Translations under genes and position numbers: made by a program
The notes under the pieces: model-generated
Databases searched by the model: none
What the model was told of the DNA's origin: nothing
The model's input: the letters and a program-made list of their open reading frames with translations, nothing else
Assembly: GCA_947455605.1 (NCBI GenBank)
Contig: CANGOX010000021.1
Span: 1 to 39,923 of the forward strand
Length of the DNA: 39,923 bases
Direction of reading: 5' to 3'
Source: Chitinophagaceae bacterium
Lineage (GTDB): Bacteria > Bacteroidota > Bacteroidia > Chitinophagales > Chitinophagaceae
Shown here: one piece after another, positions 29,901 through 33,867 of the stretch
Position numbering within the stretch: position 1 is the stretch's first letter
How the letters are laid out: each line of letters opens with the position of its first letter

Positions 29901-30727
29901 TCACGATCGGCTCATTGTTTACTACTACGGTAAGTTCGGTACCAACCAGCAGTACCTATACGGGAGGCGCATCAACCAACCTTTACCTGGGTTATGGCGC
30001 ACAAAGCACCTCATTGCAGGTGGGCAGTTTGCCATCAGCGGGTGCACCGTACACATATGTATGGAGTGGAACCTATACCAACAGGCTGAGCAGCACTACC
30101 AGCGCAGCACCGGTGTTCACACCATCCATTTTTGGATACTATACGTTTAGTGTAACGGTAACCAATAAGTATGGCTGCACTTTTAGTTGCGGAATCAGTA
30201 TTTGTGTAACGGATGTAAGAGTAGCGGGTACCAACGGTGCTAAGATCTATGTAACGCATACACCAAACGGCAAGAATGCAGTGGCACAAACCCTGCAGGT
30301 TGCATTAAGCAGCGTATCGTCACATATCGGATCAGGCTCATGTGGCAGCAATGGTAACGACAGGTTGGGAAGTGCCGATCAGTCTCCATGTAACACCACG
30401 ATCGTGAATGCAACGGGTGTAACCAACTCCGGAACAGCGAAAGATGGTGAGGTGGCAGTAACTACAAGTACAGAAGAAGACCTGAAAGTAACGGCTATGC
30501 CAAACCCGAGTACTACGTACTTCACACTGAAAATTGAGAGCAGGTATCAAACACCTGTAGAATTAAGGGTGATGGATGGCAGAGGCAGGGTAGTAGATGC
30601 GAAGTCTAAGATAGGTGCCAATAGCACGATCCAGATCGGGCATAGCTACAGCAGCGGCACGTACTATGCAGAACTCATACAAGGCACTCAACGTAAAGTG
30701 GTGCAGTTGATCAAAGGAAGAGGGTAG
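14930..30727 (+). CDS. Giant T9SS-exported adhesin, 5,265 residues, with nested domains
   Basis: A single uninterrupted frame. Layout by residue: signal peptide 1-29; Ig-like domain split by an insert 55-200; Ig-like 252-326; arabinofuranosidase-B-like concanavalin domain 333-617 (YDQSGNGRNATQ); IPT/TIG 618-698; LamG 698-931; BIG2-like 937-1007; Ig-like split by LamG 1034-1243; further Ig-like domains to 1660; six-bladed NHL propeller 1670-1987; a beta-sandwich 1990-2090; Ig and PKD-like domains to 2350; HYR-like domains 2350-3513, one split by a lectin and one by a glycine-rich domain; ten 80-residue HYR-like repeats 3514-4313; five related repeats to 4774, two with charged inserts; three more HYR-like repeats to 4994; and a C-terminal T9SS sorting domain (about 5185-5265). 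It should be displayed on, or released from, the cell surface and bind glycans or surfaces. It follows a small secreted protein and ends at a strong terminator. Confidence 0.95.
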   Translation: MKNIYFKQFITVFCLAFMGLFSVNQTLAQCTISVSPTSATVCAGSPVTLTATFNTSSTRTYAIPLAQLINLGSSCDANGTNRYNGCAAGNSGFSWTDIGSGTVTNVNVQFYVGIECSVGSHTSSLDGVAGPTYSTTIASCNCTNITGGGEAISLNFPNPTGYTVGSTNTFLTAATNCFGFIQHAALNNNYAIVTVTYSAGGTGSVLWNTGATSNSITVSPGSTTTYTVAGTTAGNTCSANASATVNVNALPVATASSNSPVNSGSALNLTSSGGTSYSWTGPNSFTSTAQNPTIATTSVASAGTYTVTATNAAGCSSKATTKVSINSGITNTGLPAAISAAAAYSTRKLSPNYTGAALNARRSLDNAQADIAFDANGTISNASIATITVAGTSGLSVGTTMAFSTFYGSGNAQVAIYYDQSGNGRNATQTIAGSQPFIVLSGSITTLNGKPAILFNGGPTLNVPFSSTLINAQGTFSAVQQQPSLQSGYQALISWSSGSSIFGPGFGPLDGAGKFGLYTTFGSASYVNAGPVAANIPYVIEATWTGSGSSVTTTRNGGAAVSGALTNLLTANIANGTIGVDNGSTYGGYLSELIILPSALSATDRQTLEANQMAYYITPTLTSFAPTSAGSGQTVTLTGTNLAATSAVSFGGTPATSFSVASATSVSATVGAGATGNVSVTTPGGTATLGGFTYLTPATALNFDGVNDVVNLNNTVGNVGAGDFTIEMNIRTTYAGGAYLFSKRSFCGGDNFISIQIGGGKVGAELGQDGAGTQYLGLGGTHTINDNVWHHIALTRKSGVVTLYVDGAVDATGNSTANVNNSYVSTLGYSVCTNQNGSVYFSGDMDELRVWSRAVCATELTANKGCGLSIAGQTGLVALYHFDQGSINFANTGVSTLTDNTGNGNNGTLTNFALSGTTSNWVAGTVSGTCAAFTSPNAAITGTTTVCLGTTTTLANAIAGGAWTSSSTSVATINASGVITPVSAGTTTITYTNLCGGVSTATVTVNNTPTPTIYASGATTFCAGGSVNLNVSALGNAMQMNGTQYAQSNNSTLPVGNTSRTIEAWVKTTTSTNGVIANWGQPFTNQRSGLIIVNSRIYYVGENNDLQGNINISDGNWHHVAATFDGTTLKLYVDGALDVSSAKSFNTSGTTLRIGQRSIGDAGSELYNGIMDELRIWNVARTQTELQNNRFAEIPGNSSGLVAYYKLNETTGLSLTDASVNNVTSTLTAAATWIPSNAPGSFNSYAWTPGGATTSSITANATGNYTVTVSNTQGCSATSVPITVTVNPLPTITGTLVACAPTSRQLTGSGTPAASNPWTSSNTSIATVDNTGRVTGVAVAGGSAVITYTDANGCSITANFTVPALPPTPTVSVVNNCDGTSVLTASGFTSYQWALSGGPITATGTSITVNTAGTYVVRSAGTQCVSAFASIAATPNTAPNAPTSGGDQSRCGAGNLTLSATPPASAIIDWYSASSGGTLLQSSSNTYVVSTATTVYAEARNSTTGCVSTTRTAVSSTINSPVTPTFTQVAAICAGVSLSALPTTSDNGITGSWSPALNNTATTTYTFTPSVGMCAVTTTMTLTVNPLPVVTAGNNSPVTAGNTLNLTSSGGTTYSWSGPNSFTSTSQNPSIATVTTAAAGVYSVTATNNGCSATASTTVTINVPFTPVITFDPRQVSIFAGSGTAGSGNGTGTAAQFSGPTGIVMDASGNMYVTDYSGNTIRKITPAGVVTTIAGSGVAGSANGTGTAAQFKNPTGIALDPTQTILYVGDQSNFLVRKIVIATGVVTTFAGTGQQAYLDGPALSAKFTGPAGVTVDQAGNVYVSDYQAGNHIRMISSSGIVSTIATGLTAYPTDLKRDVNGNFYVSGGIFGSTVEKVTPGGVVSIFSGSGTRGYVDGIATAAQYNFPSGIALDAGGNIYLTESDGNRVRKIRPSGTVTTLAGNGQYSTVDGLGTSASIYGPTGIVMDAAGNLFVTEYGNNRIRKMSVPAATSFSTLIGSASAAQQFNISGASLTGNVTVTAPSGFEVSLASNSGYASSISITPSSSEVAPTAIFVRLAVANTSGTYSGNVTLSSTGAATQNLAVTGSVNCPVISVSNVAGGTTFCAGTSTSFTASSSASSPVFNWYDAATGGNLLYTGATYTTPVLAASTDYYVDVTSGTCPASARRLVSVTINPLPTATISGSASVCKNNTAPSITFTGANGTAPYVFTYTINGGTPLSATTVSGNSVSVNAPTSVTGSFVYTLVSVRESSTTLCSATVSGSATVVVNALPTAGITVNGNATICSGGSVVLSANAGSGYTYQWYKDGGLINGETAINYSATQSGSYTVAVTSSGCTVVSAASVVSPGQAPVISNCPQTQYTQIYADANSCSTAFTYNLSITGSPAAVVTYTFTGATTANGSGTGSGSAFNVGQTTVTVTATNGCGTATCIFVVTVIDNTLPTAITKNITVYLNAAGQATIIPQDINNGSFDNCGPVTLSLLNTGTICATATENQNAVLTAPSGTVITAIDFASYGTPNGSCGNFSIGSCNSSSSLSVVQARALNQNSVAIPASNNIFGDPCGGTVKRLYIQAIYSGGAAASNTFNCTKLGNNTITLTVTDANGNVSKATAIVTVRDTIKPTITAPANITRNTDASGCTVSKNNIAFGTPVTSDNCSVTVTTNAPQNFPIGVTNVTWTATDNSGNTATAIQVVTVQDKTGPTINTPTIYVNAAQGNCSAVVNYDIAASATDCTPGAITVTYSIQPGSVFRIGSTPVTVTATDILGNIRTAQFVVVVRNVTPPSIIQPADITVNSEPGLCGAHAGFSASATDCESVTILYSIQPGSLFAVGTTPVSVTAVDASGNISVATFNVIVLDKEPPVIINMPAAITKASGRDSCGTVVYYAAPTTTDNCKPAATQTFSFAGGVQTFTVPAGVTSIDVDMAGAAGGQAAYSIYYLGYPYFYGDPAKGGRVQAKMAVTPGQVLYLNVGGAGQSGADPYTVNAGGYNGGGNGSTDYSYYVAGGGGGASDIRTADGDLNSRIIVAGGGGGLGDYQSGGNGGDLTGEDAYGSYDTAGGGTQWNGGRGAGNNYYYYDYYTDGGFGYGGNGYDGYAGGGGGGGWYGGGSGFYSNGAGGSSYTDQQLVSAVTHTQAYQSGDGSITLSWTGTGGATIVQTQGLPSGSVFPVGTTTNTFEATDVAGNKSNSSFNVVVKDNQFPVLAGVPSNVTVECDVVPAAATVTASDNCATSIPVYSETRTNGTCPNNYTLTRTWSTTDASGNRTSATQMVTVRDTKAPILTVPSNISVNNDNNTCGAIVSFAASATDNCGTATIVYSQNPGTVFTKGTTIVTVTATDDCGNAISKNFTVMVTDNQPPVIVCPGDMTVIAASAAGVVVNYTTPVGTDNCAGVTTTLTAGLASGSIFPIGPTVVTYTATDAAGLTASCSFNVLVKGLPPVINCPANIVVSSSTNACGANVNYAATENTGIPVSTISYSIAPGSFFPVGTTTVTATATNAVGTSICTFTVKVVDDVAPIVITKNITIQLDATGNASITPAMIDNGSSDNCSIATFSLDKTSFDCSNVSSNEVNLTVTDSHGNVSSATAFVTVEDKIAPTVITKNITIQLDANGAASITPSDINNGSTDNCSIVSYSLDKTSFDCSNVGTNTVALTVADVNSNVSTATAVVTVQDNVAPVVITQNIIVQLDANGHATIAPADINNGSSDNCSIASYSLNKTGFDCSNVGNNTVILTVTDVNGNVSTAAAEVTVQDNVVPVVITKNITVQLDANGAVSITPANINNGSTDNCSIATYSLDKTSFNCSNIGTNAVTLTVTDVNGNVSTGAAVVTVEDKVAPIVITQNITVQLDANGNASITPAQIDNGSTDNCAIATYSLDKTSFDCSNVGTNTVTLTVTDVHSNVSNATAVVTIEDKVVPTVITQNITVQLDPNGNASITPAQIDNGSTDNCAIATYSLDKTSFNCSNVGTNTVTLTVTDVHGNISTATAVVTVEDKVVPTVITQNITIQLDANGAATITPAQVNNGSTDNCAISSYSLDKTSFDCSNVGTNTVTLTATDVNGNQNSATAVVMIEDHVPAVVLTNNITIQLSATGAASITVADINNGSHDACAIASMMLSKTAFDCSNAGDNTVTLTVTDVNGNVSSNTAVVTVKDLVPAVVLTKNITIQLNTSGTATIAATDVNNGSNDACGIAGMTVSPNVFSCANVGNNTVTLTVTDVNGNVSSNTAIVTVQDLVAPVVVTKPITVNLDGTGHVNITAADINNGSSDACGIATMVLSKTSFDCSNIGPNTVTLTVTDVNGNVSTNTAIVTVQDILGPVPTLVSLPSVSGLCSAGVVIYSGRCTDNCRDCRIVCKCKDNCRCHRNDHKTISKYDNDDDDDCTYDRSDVVYMTTPTAMDNCSGLITGTTTDPLSYTMYGTHIIHWSFTDTHGNTTVQEQTVTITDNVAPKPWLTSLPVIKGECSVTVGLTNDRDDDGEYEEDRDDDHEGDNDHDHWNAHHSGAPWAWDNCAGWIRATTTDPLTYSTQGTYTIHWTFDDGHGNTTVQLQTVIVNDDIAPRALVYNLPTVYGQCSATVTTVPAARDNCVGIVYGTTTNALSYNVQGTYTITWTYSDGRGNTSTQTQKVVVDDNTKPVPMVSTLPTVTGECSATVTTMPKANDNCKGVITGTTTDPLTYTKEGTYTIHWSYNDGNGNITTQNQTVVINDVTAPVPQVSVLPTLTGECSVTATAPKANDNCKGVITATTNDAVTYTRQGTYTIHWSYNDGNGNISTQNQTVVIDDNTSPVITAPVAATVNCGGSTAPTVTATATDNCSGTIAITYSDVTSGNTITRTWKATDAAGNFSTAAQTLTIVDITAPVIVDIKDVTVSCGTSTSPSVTGTPKATDNCGTPVVSFTDVTSGYTITRTWTAKDAFNNMSSSVQVITIVDNTKPVITDIADVTVNCGASTLPAATGTPNATDNCSTVTVNYGDVPSGNTIIRTWTAKDASGNTATSTQVITIGSLFTTTVSSVPTSSTYTGGASTNLYLGYGAQSTSLQVGSLPSAGAPYTYVWSGTYTNRLSSTTSAAPVFTPSIFGYYTFSVTVTNKYGCTFSCGISICVTDVRVAGTNGAKIYVTHTPNGKNAVAQTLQVALSSVSSHIGSGSCGSNGNDRLGSADQSPCNTTIVNATGVTNSGTAKDGEVAVTTSTEEDLKVTAMPNPSTTYFTLKIESRYQTPVELRVMDGRGRVVDAKSKIGANSTIQIGHSYSSGTYYAELIQGTQRKVVQLIKGRG
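15092..15529 (+). other. Inserted jelly-roll-like segment within the first Ig-like domain of the adhesin
   Basis: Residues 55-200 separate the Ig strand VCAGSPVTLTA from its expected continuation SVLWNTGATSNSITVSP. Compared with intact Ig-like copies later in the protein, the two flanks form one domain. The insert has six cysteines and beta-rich text (VTNVNVQFYVGIECS). I do not recognise its family. Confidence 0.6.
18029..18658 (+). other. LamG domain nested inside an Ig-like domain of the adhesin
   Basis: Residues about 1034-1243 form a LamG/concanavalin domain (RTIEAWVKTT, DGNWHHVAATFDGTTLKLYV, MDELRIWNVARTQTE). The flanks FCAGGSVNLNVSA and SYAWTPGGATTSSI read as one Ig-like domain when joined. 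The insertion point matches that of the first Ig-like domain. Confidence 0.75.
19939..20890 (+). other. Six-bladed NHL propeller in the adhesin
   Basis: Six NHL repeats lie at about residues 1670-1987, for example GIVMDASGNMYVTDYSGNT and GIALDAGGNIYLTESDGNR. Each is followed by IRKI-type and TTxAGSG-type strands. Blade 4 is degenerate. The repeats resemble those of the broken gene at 8605-10926. Confidence 0.85.
22382..22675 (+). other. SUEL-type galactose/rhamnose-binding lectin domain nested in an HYR-like repeat
   Basis: Residues about 2485-2582 match the SUEL lectin pattern: IDFASYGTPNGSCGNFSIG, then SSSLSVVQAR, NNIFGDPCGGTVKRLYI and a final AIYS. The flanks TKNITVYLNAAGQATIIPQ…DNCGPVTLSL and FNCTKLGNNTITLTVTD are the two halves of the same repeat type found ten times at 25469-27868. 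Confidence 0.75.
23624..24376 (+). other. Glycine-rich domain nested in an HYR domain
   Basis: Residues 2899-3149 begin with a beta segment (FTVPAGVTSIDVDMAGAAGG) and continue with tracts of Gly, Tyr and Asp such as GGGGGGASDIRTADGD and YAGGGGGGGWYGGGSG, a pattern seen in ALK/LTK-like glycine-rich domains. The joined flanks CGTVVYYAAPTTTDNC and GLPSGSVFPVGTTTNTFEATD give one standard HYR domain. Confidence 0.75.
25469..27868 (+). repeat. Ten tandem 240-bp (80-residue) HYR-like repeats in the adhesin
   Basis: Units start at 25469 and every 240 bp after it, with no length variation across ten units. Each reads roughly as VITKNITVQLDANG, then ITPAxINNGSTDNC, SLDKTSFDCSN and NTVTLTVTDVNGNVS. Each has two cysteines that could pair, except that units 8-10 carry DAC in place of DNC. 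Neighbouring units differ mostly at silent positions. Confidence 0.95.
27923..28084 (+). other. Cys-rich / poly-Asp insert (54 residues) in an HYR-like repeat
   Basis: Residues 4332-4385 hold eight cysteines, seven of them in GRCTDNCRDCRIVCKCKDN and the following CRCH. They also hold a run of five Asp encoded by a (GAT)5 microsatellite at 28037-28051. It sits between GLCSAGVV and TTPTAMDNC of its host repeat. Confidence 0.8.
28310..28414 (+). other. Asp/His-rich insert (35 residues) in the next HYR-like repeat
   Basis: Residues 4461-4495 contain 11 Asp, 4 Glu and several His. DRDDDGEYEED fits the DxDxDG core of a calcium-binding loop. The insert occupies the same site in its host repeat as the Cys-rich insert does in the repeat before. 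Confidence 0.8.
29254..29911 (+). repeat. Three HYR-like repeats of about 73 residues
   Basis: The units share PVIxDIxDVTVNCG, ATDNC, SGxTITRTWTAKDAxGN and QVITIVD. They form the membrane-distal end of the repeat stalk, just before the C-terminal region. Confidence 0.9.
30482..30724 (+). other. T9SS C-terminal sorting domain of the adhesin
   Basis: Residues about 5185-5265 follow the type A sorting-domain pattern: KVTAMPNPSTTYFTLKI, then VELRVMDGRGRVV, a central GANSTIQIG strand, and SSGTYYAELIQG with KVVQLIKG at the end. This directs passage of the folded protein through the outer-membrane T9SS and removal of the tail. Confidence 0.9.
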
Positions 30728-30765
30728 TATTGGCGTAATATTCTTGACCTCAACTGTAACACTAA

Positions 30766-30794
30766 GGGCCGCTCAGCAATGAGCGGCCCTTTTT
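30766..30794 (+). terminator. Intrinsic terminator of the adhesin operon
   Basis: GGGCCGCTC (30766-30774) pairs perfectly with GAGCGGCCC (30781-30789) over a six-base loop and is followed by TTTTT. It lies 39 bp after the adhesin stop. Confidence 0.93.
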
Positions 30795-30850
30795 ATGTAG
30801 GAGCGAAAAGAAATAGGATATGATACTTATTGTCTACAGTAGCATACTGA

Positions 30851-31210
30851 TTATTTTGAAAGAAAATTAGAAGGGATCCTTACCCCTTCTTCCTTATCAA
30901 GCACATGCTTCATTAATTTTCTGAGTGCTTCAGGCAGGATCTTCTTTTCCTCTTCTGTTAACGTGTGCACAAGCTCGAAGAATTCATCCTCATCATCGTA
31001 ATAGCCAAAATAGAGATCGTAAACATCGTTAAGGTGCAAGCGGATGGAGATCTCTTTATCTTCTTCGTAAATATGCATGGAAATGATGGCCCATTGATCC
31101 TCATCGGCAAAATCAAAACGGATCTCCGCTTTATCATTGCTCAAAACCCAGGTCACCAGTTTCTCTATCATATCTGCCGAATGGTTCTTTACCAGTTCTT
31201 CGTAAGTCAT
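30851..31210 (-). CDS. Acidic hypothetical protein
   Basis: A 119-residue soluble protein with no signal peptide and a strongly acidic composition, including YYDDEDEFFE. A good ribosome site (AAAGGA) precedes the ATG at 31210. No family was recognised. The pattern of a short helix, several beta strands and a C-terminal helix (KKILPEALRKLMKHVLDK) suggests a small alpha/beta domain. It follows the anti-sigma-like gene by 44 bp on the same strand and may be the third gene of that operon. A role in the sigma-factor circuit is possible only by location. Confidence 0.75.
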   Translation of the reverse strand: MTYEELVKNHSADMIEKLVTWVLSNDKAEIRFDFADEDQWAIISMHIYEEDKEISIRLHLNDVYDLYFGYYDDEDEFFELVHTLTEEEKKILPEALRKLMKHVLDKEEGVRIPSNFLSK

Positions 31211-31254
31211 AAATCCTTTCTTTTATTTTACAATTATTAATTTCTGATTACACA

Positions 31255-31611
31255 TCAGTGTTTCATCGAAAAATGAATTAACAGGAATCCCGTTACACAA
31301 AGCAATAATATCGCGAGTATGGCAATGATCAGCCAGTTCTGGTCTTTCAGTTTTCTTTTGATCTTGCGGGAAGCTTTTTTTGCCGTCTGCTTTTGTAATT
31401 GTTTGTTTAGCTGCTCTACATAATCTTTCACCTGTGCCGGATCTTTGAAATTTTGTAAGCCTTCCACCGCTTCATCAAAAAACAAAGAGTCCGCCATCTG
31501 CTTTTCAATGGCAAAGCGCTCTTCTTCTGTAGCATTACCCTCAAGGTAACGCATCAGTTCTTCGCTGCTGAGCTCATCTTCATGGTTTAATATGTCTTTC
31601 AGGTCTGTCAT
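31255..31611 (-). CDS. Short membrane-anchored anti-sigma-factor-like protein
   Basis: A 118-residue protein whose start overlaps the sigma-factor stop by one base (TAATG), which implies translational coupling. The N-terminal 85 residues hold a helical region, SSEELMRYLEGNATEEERFAIE, typical of the sigma-binding part of Bacteroidota anti-sigma factors but without zinc-binding Cys or His. A Lys-rich stretch precedes one TM helix (about 93-113). Only about five residues (FSMKH) follow the helix. With almost no periplasmic part, it could not sense an outside signal alone, unlike FecR-type proteins. Identification rests on location and the N-terminal pattern. Confidence 0.75.
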   Translation of the reverse strand: MTDLKDILNHEDELSSEELMRYLEGNATEEERFAIEKQMADSLFFDEAVEGLQNFKDPAQVKDYVEQLNKQLQKQTAKKASRKIKRKLKDQNWLIIAILAILLLCVTGFLLIHFSMKH

Positions 31612-32192
31612 TAAGAAGCTTTCATTTTCTTTTCAACCAGGATCCGCAAATTACGTTTGCCGTTTTGTATATAACTTTTCACCTGTAGCAAATTATAGCC
31701 GGTGCTGTCTACGATCTCCTGGTAACTCTTCTTTTGGAGATAGAACAAAGTTACACAGGTTTTCTGCTCCCCGTTCAATTCCTGCAGGGCATTCTCCAAT
31801 ACGGAAAGAGTGGCTTCCTTGTCTGCCTGTTCTATCTGGTCAGTTTCTTCGGTAATCAGTTCCGGGCGGGAATCTACCGGGATAAAGATATTCTTATCTC
31901 GCAATTTCATCAGGCAATGGTTCTTGGCAACCATATATAGCCAGCTTTTTATATAAGCCACTTTGTATTTCCCCAGTTCCATAATGGCTTTCAGAAAGAT
32001 CTGTTGTACCGCATCCTTGGCTTCTTCTTCATGCTTCAGGTATTTCATACAAACACCCAATAGCAGAAAGGTATACCGCTGCAGCACAATACCCAGCCAC
32101 TGGGTATCCCTGTCGCTGTAGAATTTATCGAGCAGCTCGTTGTCGGTCATATGGTCAAATCGGTCCTTGCTCACTTCCTGAAAATAAAGCAT
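31611..32192 (-). CDS. ECF-type RNA polymerase sigma factor
   Basis: A 193-residue sigma-70 family protein with region 2 (about 25-95; YLKHEEEAKDAVQQIFLKA, SWLYMVAKNHCLMKLR) and region 4 (about 130-185; LNGEQKTCVTLFYLQKKSYQEI followed by the recognition helix LLQVKSYIQNGKRNLR). It lacks regions 1 and 3, as ECF factors do. It should direct polymerase to a small set of promoters when released by its partner, here probably the one-TM protein encoded immediately downstream with a one-base overlap. It is divergent from the NlpC/P60 gene across 56 bp, so that gene may be part of its regulon. Two start codons are close; ATG 32192 gives the full N-terminus. Confidence 0.92.
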   Translation of the reverse strand: MLYFQEVSKDRFDHMTDNELLDKFYSDRDTQWLGIVLQRYTFLLLGVCMKYLKHEEEAKDAVQQIFLKAIMELGKYKVAYIKSWLYMVAKNHCLMKLRDKNIFIPVDSRPELITEETDQIEQADKEATLSVLENALQELNGEQKTCVTLFYLQKKSYQEIVDSTGYNLLQVKSYIQNGKRNLRILVEKKMKAS

Positions 32193-32248
32193 TTTCTGTA
32201 TAGATGCGTTAGCGGTAAAATTCCATATCTTGACTTCAAATTAGCATC

Positions 32249-33016
32249 ATGGCATTTGTTATCTGCATTGTTCCGGCTGCACCCATCAGAAAGGAAGATG
32301 CCCACCGTTCCGAAATGATCAGCCAGTTACTGTTTGGCGAATTGGCTGAAGTGCTCGAAGAAACCAGATCATTTACCAGGATCCGCTGCGCTTACGACGG
32401 ATATGAAGGCTGGTGCCAATCCAATCAATTTGCAAAAATTGACGAAGCAAAAGCCAATATAATCTCGAAAGCGATCACGCCCGATTGGGATACCATCATA
32501 TCTGTGAATGGAGGATCCATGCATATTCCTATTGGGAGTTCCCTGGGTTTTCTGGAAAACGGTGAGGCAGTAATTGATAAGTTCAGTATAGCCTGCACAG
32601 CTAATTCATATGACCCCGAAACAGCCATGATCTCAGCAGATGCCATCAAAGCAAAATCGCTTCAATACCTCAATACACCCTATTTATGGGGAGGGAGATC
32701 GGTATATGGAATTGATTGCAGTGGTTTTGTACAGCAGGTTTTCCGCTATTTCAATATTGTTTTACCAAGAGATGCTTACCAACAGGCAGGAGCGGGTGAA
32801 TTGGTAGGTTTTTTACAGGAAGCACAATGTGGCGACCTTGCCTATTTTGATAACGAAGAAGGAAGGATCACGCATGTCGGCATCTTATTCAACCAGGATA
32901 CGATCATCCATGCTTCCGGCAAAGTGCGGATCGACAAGATCGATAATATGGGCATCGTAAATGGCGATACCGGCGAACGTACCCACAAACTCCGCCTCAT
33001 CAAACGTTATTTCTAA
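32249..33016 (+). CDS. NlpC/P60 (C40) family cell-wall hydrolase with SH3-like N-terminus
   Basis: A 255-residue protein. An SH3-like region (about 1-130; FGELAEVLEETRSFTRIRCAYDGYEGWC) precedes the C40 catalytic domain (about 130-250). The catalytic residues are visible: Cys157 in GIDCSGF, His209 in THVGILF and a third polar residue, His221, in IIHASGKV. The NTPYLWGG motif before the cysteine is also typical. The family cuts peptide stems of peptidoglycan between D-Glu and the diamino acid. No signal peptide or TM helix is present, so it may act on recycled fragments in the cytoplasm or leave by an unknown route. It is divergent from the ECF sigma-factor gene. Confidence 0.9.
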   Translation: MAFVICIVPAAPIRKEDAHRSEMISQLLFGELAEVLEETRSFTRIRCAYDGYEGWCQSNQFAKIDEAKANIISKAITPDWDTIISVNGGSMHIPIGSSLGFLENGEAVIDKFSIACTANSYDPETAMISADAIKAKSLQYLNTPYLWGGRSVYGIDCSGFVQQVFRYFNIVLPRDAYQQAGAGELVGFLQEAQCGDLAYFDNEEGRITHVGILFNQDTIIHASGKVRIDKIDNMGIVNGDTGERTHKLRLIKRYF

Positions 33017-33018
33017 CC

Positions 33019-33098
33019 CCGCTCTTTTTCTCTTTTCCTCCGTTCTTCTCTTAGCGAAATGGTTTCAATAAGAGAGGGTCAGAAGAAAAAGAGAGCGG
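33019..33098. repeat. Long imperfect stem-loop after the NlpC/P60 gene
   Basis: CCGCTC (33019-33024) pairs with GAGCGG (33093-33098), TTTTTCT with AGAAAAA, and TCTCTTA (33047-33053) with TAAGAGA (33069-33075). These form one nested structure two bases after the stop. There is no T-run at its end. It may be a dispersed palindrome that also stops transcription. Confidence 0.5.
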
Positions 33099-33152
33099 AC
33101 CATGGTGGGATGTGCAAAGTATGCGCAACAACTTAGTAAAGGTTTTAAACAG

Positions 33153-33179
33153 AAAAAGCAACCTGTTGAGGTTGCTTTT
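33153..33179 (-). terminator. Intrinsic terminator of the minus-strand fluoride/pyrophosphatase operon
   Basis: On the minus strand GCAACC and GGTTGC flank a six-base TCAACA loop and are followed by TTTTT. On the plus strand AAAAGCAACC (33154-33163) pairs with GGTTGCTTTT (33170-33179). It lies 20 bp past the stop of the 50-residue ORF and can work in both directions. Confidence 0.88.
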
Positions 33180-33199
33180 ATATGTAAAAAGTTCAGATA

Positions 33200-33352
33200 T
33201 TACAGTAGATCCATTGCTTTGGCAAAATAAGTAACGGTGCCGGGCAATGCCAACCAGAAGAACTGGCGGTAAACCACTAATAAAGTGATCAGAATGGCTA
33301 ACCATAAAAAACAAAGTACCCAGTATTTAGTTCTTGATTGATTTACTTCCAT
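33200..33352 (-). CDS. 50-residue single-TM membrane protein
   Basis: ATG at 33352-33350 and TAA at 33202-33200 enclose a 50-codon frame. It starts MEVNQSRTKYWVLCFLWLA, continues with a hydrophobic helix (about residues 11-28, ILITLLVV) and ends with an amphipathic FFWLALPGTVTYFAKAMDLL-like tail rich in aromatic residues. It lies on the strand of the upstream operon, 50 bp after the TauE/SafE gene, and the intrinsic terminator follows 20 bp later. A TATCTTTG box (33369-33376) before it may give it its own promoter. No family recognised. Position, composition and a clean terminator make it likely to be real. Confidence 0.7.
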   Translation of the reverse strand: MEVNQSRTKYWVLCFLWLAILITLLVVYRQFFWLALPGTVTYFAKAMDLL

Positions 33353-33368
33353 TTGTATTGATTTTTGG

Positions 33369-33376
33369 CAAAGATA
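33369..33376 (-). promoter_or_regulatory. Putative -7 box (TATCTTTG) before the 50-residue ORF
   Basis: The minus-strand sequence TATCTTTG fits TAnnTTTG and lies 16 bp before the ATG. No -33 TTTG is visible at the normal distance, so this may be a weak or chance site. Confidence 0.35.
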
Positions 33377-33402
33377 AGGTTCGGGAATGATTTTTTCGGC
33401 TC

Positions 33403-33858
33403 TTAGCTCCCTGATTGTTGAATTTTTGTGGAAGAAGCCACAGGATCCTTTACCGGCGCGGGTTTTGCTTTATCAAAAAACAGCATTTTTATGGCAATTA
33501 CCATCAAAATGACCGCAAAGATCTTCTTCATTTTCTCATCGCTCAAAGAAATGGCAAGTTTACTGCCCAGGAAGCCGCCAAGGATAAAAGCAATAGAAAT
33601 AATGGCAACATAGTTCACATTCAGGTAGCCTTGTTTGTAATACTGTATTACCGCCAGTATCCCCACAGGTAGTAACAGAATGCCCAAAGAAGTACCCTGG
33701 GCCAGCTTCTGTGAAAATCCTGCAAAAAGCACCAATGCAGGCACAATTAATACTCCGCCACCAATACCGATCAGTCCGCTTAAAAATCCGGCAGCCAATC
33801 CTATCAATAGCAGGATGATCAGGGTAATCAGTGTCATGGGCTTTGTTTTAGTATTCAC
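33403..33858 (-). CDS. TauE/SafE-family permease, half-size
   Basis: A 151-residue inner-membrane protein with four or five TM segments. The N-terminal half carries the family signature GFLSGLIGIGGGVLIVPAL and a following QGTSLGILLLP. TauE/SafE proteins usually have about 250 residues and eight TM helices in two repeats. This one holds a single repeat, so it probably works as a dimer. The group exports or imports sulfonates, sulfite or other small anions, and the substrate here is unknown. The start could be Met1 or Met8. It begins 9 bp after the pyrophosphatase stop, so co-transcription is very likely. Confidence 0.85.
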   Translation of the reverse strand: MNTKTKPMTLITLIILLLIGLAAGFLSGLIGIGGGVLIVPALVLFAGFSQKLAQGTSLGILLLPVGILAVIQYYKQGYLNVNYVAIISIAFILGGFLGSKLAISLSDEKMKKIFAVILMVIAIKMLFFDKAKPAPVKDPVASSTKIQQSGS

Positions 33859-33867
33859 TGTGTAAGT

